Shown piece by piece: positions 41,114-43,048 of a stretch of 43,048 bases of DNA. The notes below the pieces were generated by a model. That model saw only the letters and a program-made list of their open reading frames with translations. It was not told where the DNA came from and made no database searches. Both the position numbers and the translations under genes were made by a program. Each line of letters begins with the position of its first letter. The stretch's first letter is position 1. The DNA comes from [Clostridium] symbiosum ATCC 14940 (lineage in GTDB: Bacteria > Bacillota > Clostridia > Lachnospirales > Lachnospiraceae): contig NZ_KE992963.1 in the NCBI RefSeq assembly GCF_000466485.1, positions 1 to 43,048 on the forward strand, read 5' to 3'.

Positions 41114-42869
41114 CTGTACCCTCCATTTTGCGGTATAAAGTTGCCAGTCCAATTCCCAGTTTCTTTGCCGCCTGTTTTTTTCCTTCGGTATTATTGCCGT
41201 AAATGCGGATCGCCTTCGCTATCTCAGAGCGTTCCAGTTCCCTGAGAGGTGTCACCATATCCGTGACTACTGTGCCGCTTTCACCCGTTTTCCCGACACC
41301 GGGCTGCGGCTCCGATATGTTGGCCGGGAGGGTTCCCATGTTAAGAACACCGTCCTCCTCCATCATATTAATCATAAACTCAACCGTATTTTCCAGTTCC
41401 CGGATATTGCCATACCACGGATACTCATAAAGATGTTCCATCGTCTCTTCTGAAATCTTCTGAAGATTTTTCCCAAAAAGGCTGGCATAGCGCTTTGCAA
41501 AATAATACACCAGCTCCCTGATATCCTCACGGCGCTCCCTCAACGGTGCAATCTTCAGCGGGATAACATTCAAACGGTAGTATAAATCCTCCCTGAATTT
41601 ATTATTGTACATCATCTCTTTCAAATCTTTGTTCGTCGCAGCGATAATTCTTACATCAATCGGAATTACCTGGTTGGAACCAATACGGGTTATTTTCCGC
41701 TCCTGAATCACCCGCAGCAGCTTGACCTGAAGATACAGGGGCATATCCCCTATCTCATCCAAAAAGATAACCCCTTTGTTAGCCAGTTCAAATTTACCCA
41801 TCCTGCCATTCGGATCCGCCCCGGTAAACGCCCCTTTGACATAGCCGAAAAGCTCCGATTCCAGAAGAGGCTCCGGTATCGCGCCGCAGTTGATTGCAAT
41901 AAAGCGGTTATCTCTCCTGTCGCTGGCCTTCCAGATGGCAGTCGCCACCAGTTCTTTTCCTGTTCCGCTCTCGCCTGTAATCAGAACCGTGGAGGTACTC
42001 CTGGCAATCTTCTTAATCTCCTCCTGCATCTGCCGGGTTTGAGGACTGGTTCCGATTATATTAAAGGTGCTGAGCGGATTCACCGTATTCGTTATCTCGT
42101 AAAAGCGCTCCTGCATCTCTCTGGTACTCTCAAATATCAGTACTTTTGAGTAACGCCTCGGATCCTGGTCCAAATCATAGAGATGTCCCATGACAAAATA
42201 CTCTTTACCATTCAACAGAATTTTGTACTCATTCTGGCGGCTGAAATTATCTCCCGTCGGTGTAACTACTGCCATCTGCCCTTCCGGCATATCGACTGAA
42301 AGCTGCCGTTTAGCCGGTTCGTTTGCCATAGTGACTACATTATCCCCGCCTAAAATCAAAATCCCCTTCTCCACATGATTGATCACGCAGTCCAGAGCGT
42401 CAAGCAGAACCGCCCGCTTCTTAGATTCCGTCAGTTCTCCCGCTTTCACCGCAATGAACTCCGCAATCTGTGCCAGCAAATCAAGATACATCTTCTCATT
42501 CGAAAGGACGCGCTCTTTCTGCTCCGGGGTACTCCCCACCAGGCCAATAACTCCGATAATCTCCCCTCCCAGCCGGATGGGCATTGAAATCTCTATCTCT
42601 TCATTGCAGATATCCATTTTAGGACATTTCTGGCAAAGTCTTTCTTTGCCCGGATTATATATAATTTCCACATTGCCGGTACGAAGCAGATGCTCATAGA
42701 CATACCCCTCCTGAGCCATATCTTCATTGACATGCTGCTCAAAAATACCTGTTCCGGCTACCCGGAAGAGATTCTCGTCTACTACTTCTACCTCTACCTG
42801 CGCAACCTTTGACATGATATCGGCGTATTTCATTACGGTTTCCTGGATTTCTAGGAGGATACTGGGCAT
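41091..42869 (-). CDS. ygeV: YgeV/UacR-like sigma-54-dependent activator
   Basis: A 592-residue enhancer-binding protein. Residues 1-145 are a GAF-like sensor with EVEVVDENLFRVAGTG and a cysteine cluster C79, C82, C88 (CQKCPKMDIC). Residues 160-250 are PAS-like. The AAA+ domain has Walker A GESGTGKE (299-306), GAFTGA (346-351) and Walker B VIFLDE (367-372). The C-terminus has a Fis-type helix-turn-helix (EGKKQAAKKLGIGLATLYRKM). From memory, E. coli YgeV, which controls the uric acid genes, has the same layout, the same EVEIVDENL opening and a similar CxxC cluster. Start choice: ATG at 42869 (AAAGGA upstream); 42833 is possible. The dpaL operon is its evident target. Confidence 0.93.
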   Translation of the reverse strand: MPSILLEIQETVMKYADIMSKVAQVEVEVVDENLFRVAGTGIFEQHVNEDMAQEGYVYEHLLRTGNVEIIYNPGKERLCQKCPKMDICNEEIEISMPIRLGGEIIGVIGLVGSTPEQKERVLSNEKMYLDLLAQIAEFIAVKAGELTESKKRAVLLDALDCVINHVEKGILILGGDNVVTMANEPAKRQLSVDMPEGQMAVVTPTGDNFSRQNEYKILLNGKEYFVMGHLYDLDQDPRRYSKVLIFESTREMQERFYEITNTVNPLSTFNIIGTSPQTRQMQEEIKKIARSTSTVLITGESGTGKELVATAIWKASDRRDNRFIAINCGAIPEPLLESELFGYVKGAFTGADPNGRMGKFELANKGVIFLDEIGDMPLYLQVKLLRVIQERKITRIGSNQVIPIDVRIIAATNKDLKEMMYNNKFREDLYYRLNVIPLKIAPLRERREDIRELVYYFAKRYASLFGKNLQKISEETMEHLYEYPWYGNIRELENTVEFMINMMEEDGVLNMGTLPANISEPQPGVGKTGESGTVVTDMVTPLRELERSEIAKAIRIYGNNTEGKKQAAKKLGIGLATLYRKMEGTDDTAGKR

Positions 42870-42946
42870 GGGGTGCGGGTCCTTTCTGAAGGAATGGTTT
42901 TCTGTCTTGTGCCTGTGTTATGGTATATCAAAGCTATAATAACCTT

Positions 42947-42975
42947 ATATTATTTTTAAAGAGACAAATTGTCAA
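42947..42975 (-). promoter_or_regulatory. Consensus sigma-70 promoter of the ygeV-like operon
   Basis: Minus-strand TTGACA (42970-42975), 17-base spacer, TAATAT (42947-42952). Predicted start near 42940, leader about 70 bases. The activator is thus expressed constitutively, as expected for a ligand-gated enhancer-binding protein. Confidence 0.85.
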
Positions 42976-43020
42976 TAAACATTTTATTTATGAAATAATC
43001 TTAATCTATTATAAAATCAT

Positions 43021-43041
43021 GACCACCCGTCAAACGGGTGG
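43021..43041. repeat. Hairpin at the right edge
   Basis: ACCACCCGT and ACGGGTGGT form a 9-bp inverted repeat around CAA, just before the window ends. It may be a terminator for a gene outside the window or the end hairpin of an IS200/IS605-type element; the sequence stops too soon to tell. Confidence 0.45.
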
Positions 43042-43048
43042 TTTGCTC

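Noticed and set aside
1-43048. tRNA and rRNA genes
   Set aside because: I looked in the intergenic spaces for tRNA arms and conserved rRNA stretches and found none.

Overview
The window looks like chromosomal DNA of a Gram-positive anaerobe of the Clostridia, most likely a Lachnospiraceae-type gut bacterium. The reasons are near-perfect AGGAGG ribosome binding sites throughout, frequent GTG/TTG starts, a rubredoxin-flavoprotein fusion, a TSCPD protein, and gene families typical of amino-acid-fermenting clostridia. No tRNA, rRNA, CRISPR array, integrase or intact insertion sequence was seen. Species cannot be fixed from the sequence.

Region 1 (1-13960). A sigma-54 activator gene (120-2195, +) converges on a ten-gene minus-strand operon, read from about 13730 down to 2174: oppA, oppB, oppC, oppD, oppF, a D-cysteine-desulfhydrase/ACC-deaminase-type PLP enzyme, a transglutaminase-fold protein, a DppA-type M55 D-aminopeptidase, a second PLP paralogue and an M19 dipeptidase. 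A canonical -24/-12 promoter (TGGCAC-N5-TTGC, 13742-13756) lies ahead of oppA. I read this as an activator-controlled system that imports peptides, probably containing D-residues, cleaves them and deaminates the products.

Region 2 (13860-25060). Mostly housekeeping and single-function genes: a small conserved clostridial protein, a dicarboxylate/amino-acid symporter and a MalY-type C-S lyase in one operon; a tandem HD/HD-GYP protein; pgi and gdhA, divergent; a membrane protein with a charged tail; mtnN; a TSCPD protein; and a flavin reductase-rubredoxin fusion. The intergenic spaces carry a related family of GTTACTGTTC/GAACAGTAAC palindromes and a perfect 32-bp inverted repeat.

Region 3 (25068-30850). 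A LysR regulator is divergent from a compact M20 amidohydrolase - DUF3604 (PHP-like) - NhaC operon. The M20 protein has lost two residues that bind metal in its family.

Region 4 (30854-32301). An AT-rich pair, a WYL regulator and a pyridoxamine-phosphate-oxidase-fold protein, divergent around a palindromic operator. It sits between two terminators and looks like an acquired cassette.

Region 5 (32353-43048). A YgeV/UacR-like sigma-54 activator, co-transcribed with a GNAT acetyltransferase and a small protein, lies upstream of dpaL(ygeX)-ygeY-hyuA-NCS1 permease-N-acyl-D-amino-acid deacylase-ridA. A perfect sigma-54 promoter (39767-39781) precedes dpaL. This is a Gram-positive relative of the E. 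coli yge purine/ureide cluster, remodelled with a D-aminoacylase, a permease and RidA, and without ygeW, ygfK, ssnA and xdhD in this window. Two independent sigma-54 nitrogen-scavenging operons within 43 kb, both centred on D-amino acids or diaminopropionate, are the main point of interest.
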